From: Anaerolineae bacterium
Lineage (GTDB): Bacteria; Chloroflexota; Anaerolineae; Aggregatilineales; Phototrophicaceae
Length of the DNA: 64,000 nucleotides
NCBI GenBank assembly: GCA_026645945.1
Contig: JAPKMO010000006.1
Coordinates: 1 to 64,000 of the forward strand
Direction: 5' to 3'
Positions 63,247 to 64,000 of this stretch are shown here, one piece after another. The position numbers were made by a program, and so were the translations under genes. Position 1 is the stretch's first letter, and each line of letters opens with the position of its first letter. Under the pieces are notes generated by a model. It saw only the letters and a program-made list of their open reading frames with translations, had not been told where the DNA came from and ran no database searches.

Positions 63247-63264
63247 GACAACGCGGGCGTTGTC
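63247..63264. repeat. GACAACGC-GG-GCGTTGTC palindrome
   Basis: A perfect 8-bp inverted repeat with a 2-base centre, 17 bases after hypE, preceded by GGGGA-TAAA-TCCCC. It may act as a terminator though the T run is poor. Similar palindromes flanked by TCTACGAC occur widely in cyanobacterial and Chloroflexota genomes as REP-like sequences. Confidence 0.5.
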
Positions 63265-63300
63265 TCTACGACATCTCCATTGAATTGATGCGGATAGCGG

Positions 63301-63405
63301 CAAGGGTAGGTAGGGCTTGCCAGGAACGGTTTTCCGCCGTACACCTGTTCCGGCGGCATCGGCTCGCTACCTACCCTTGAAAAAAGGGGGGGTCTGCCGT
63401 TCCTG
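63301..63405. repeat. Nested inverted repeats, possible element remnant
   Basis: CAAGGGTAGGTAG (63301-63313) is exactly complementary to CTACCTACCCTTG (63367-63379), 13 bp. Interlocked with it, CAGGAACGG (63321-63329) pairs with CCGTTCCTG (63397-63405). No gene lies between. Part of a 63230-63784 stretch without a gene. Confidence 0.5.
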
Positions 63406-63443
63406 ATGAAGAACTTGAAGAGATGCTGCCGAATTTCTGGCCG

Positions 63444-63469
63444 AACAGTGGGCTTAAGCCCACTGTCTG
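63444..63469 (-). repeat. MITE-like element, core fragment (copy 7)
   Basis: The perfect inner palindrome with the flanking TCTG of the family, but without the outer arms. It is the only copy reduced to its core. Confidence 0.7.
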
Positions 63470-63595
63470 ATACGACGCAGTCTTTTGGGTCTATCCATGA
63501 GTACCTGAGCAGTTGCGGGTTCGGGGCAGGCAGCGCATCCCTGGCTGCGTCACTGCCTACCGCAATCAACCCCACGCCGAATACCCACAACAGTC

Positions 63596-63703
63596 CGTTA
63601 AATCCATTCAATCATCTCGTTAAAATGATTCAACCACCCTTTAAAGTAATTCAACCACTGCGTTAAAACGATCCACCCCCCCCGGTTAAAAAACTTACTA
63701 TAC
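63596..63703 (+). repeat. Five direct repeats of 21-22 bp
   Basis: Units start at 63596, 63618, 63639, 63661 and 63683. Each begins with CGTTAAA or a close form, and units 1-3 carry ATTCAA(C/T)CA. The pitch of 21-22 bases equals two helix turns, so the sites face the same side. They end about 80 bases before the next gene. Confidence 0.65.
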
Positions 63704-63784
63704 GCTCATTCAGTCCGGTCTGCGGGCAGTCTGGCCCGGTCGGACATCTCGCCCAACTCGTATTTCGTTCAGGAGTGAATTTTA

Positions 63785-64000
63785 ATGTCCAAACGTACTG
63801 CCCTTTTGTTCGTGGTCGCCGCCGCGCTGCTGTCGCTGGTCGCGGTCGCCTCTGCTCAGGAAGAAGGCATGATGATCGGCCTCGATCATCCCTATGCCGC
63901 CTTCCTGGAAAGTCGTGCCTACGGCGCTTCGCTGGGCGCTACGGCAGAGTTCCGCAAGATGGAATGGGTCGTGATTGATGCCGCCAGCAACAAACTCTAC
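63785..64000 (+). CDS. PhoX/DUF839-like secreted protein, 5' part
   Basis: The window ends after 72 codons. A signal peptide (about 1-25, TALLFVVAAALLSLVAVASA) is followed by LDHPYAAFLESRAYGASLG and FRKMEWVVIDAASNKLY, the usual start of the DUF839/PhoX phosphatase-like propeller. AGGAG lies 9 bases before the ATG. It would be an exported metal-dependent phosphatase or a structural relative. The phased repeats upstream may control it. Confidence 0.7.
   Translation, partial: MSKRTALLFVVAAALLSLVAVASAQEEGMMIGLDHPYAAFLESRAYGASLGATAEFRKMEWVVIDAASNKLY

Noticed and set aside
63406-63666. Plus-strand frame of 86 codons after hypE
   Set aside because: It crosses the repeat core and the phased repeats, has no ribosome site and no protein-like pattern.
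1-64000. CRISPR array, tRNA or rRNA genes, prophage or plasmid origin
   Set aside because: No regularly spaced identical repeats with unique spacers, no cloverleaf-like sequence, no integrase, portal, capsid or replication initiator gene was seen.

Overview
The window is GC-rich and densely packed with genes on both strands. It looks like a chromosomal segment of a Chloroflexota bacterium, probably Anaerolineae. This is inferred from gene content: a sortase, a PASTA-less PknB-type kinase, LysM and WD40 lipoproteins, TIR and STAND proteins, a CofE F420 ligase, and the absence of outer-membrane genes. No rRNA, tRNA or CRISPR array was seen, so the lineage is not proven.

Layout. 0-4 kb: ssb, then a NitT/TauT-type ABC ATPase and a fused two-domain permease broken by an in-frame TAA. 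4-11 kb: a histidine kinase facing two overlapping TIR genes, an unknown gene, a membrane-anchored phospholipase D-type protein, a HerA-like ATPase and a truncated Uma2 remnant. 11-18 kb: fbp, a membrane protein, acyl-CoA dehydrogenase, SDR, hydrolase, Ca2+/H+ antiporter and a decayed VapBC pair. 18-28 kb: cytochrome c, STAND-TPR ATPase, ROK regulator, LysM-SGNH lipoprotein, Ser/Thr kinase, WD40 lipoprotein and def. 28-41 kb: a cNMP/PH-domain membrane protein, MarR with a cysteine-free peroxiredoxin-like protein, a seven-PAS histidine kinase, 7Fe-type ferredoxin, Crp/Fnr regulator, sortase, methyltransferase and an MtaD-type deaminase. 41-54 kb: a shortened TIR-WD40 protein, a Pat-type ligase/acetyltransferase, GNAT, a glucose dehydrogenase-cytochrome c fusion, serine-pathway enzymes, a thioredoxin-like lipoprotein with TGA in place of its first active-site Cys, and cofE. 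54-64 kb: two metallo-beta-lactamase proteins, a LuxR regulator, then hypB, hypF, hypD and hypE for NiFe-hydrogenase maturation, and the start of a PhoX-like protein.

The most unusual features are: (1) a candidate selenocysteine thioredoxin-like lipoprotein (51378-51821) with a possible SECIS hairpin; (2) six copies plus one fragment of an approximately 87-bp nested palindromic, MITE-like element in intergenic spaces; (3) four degenerate heptamer tandem arrays resembling cyanobacterial STRR sequences, two of them in inverted arrangement; (4) five helically phased 21-22 bp direct repeats before the last gene; and (5) several broken genes (permease, vapC, GNAT, uma2, TIR-WD40), which show decay or sequence errors in an otherwise compact region.
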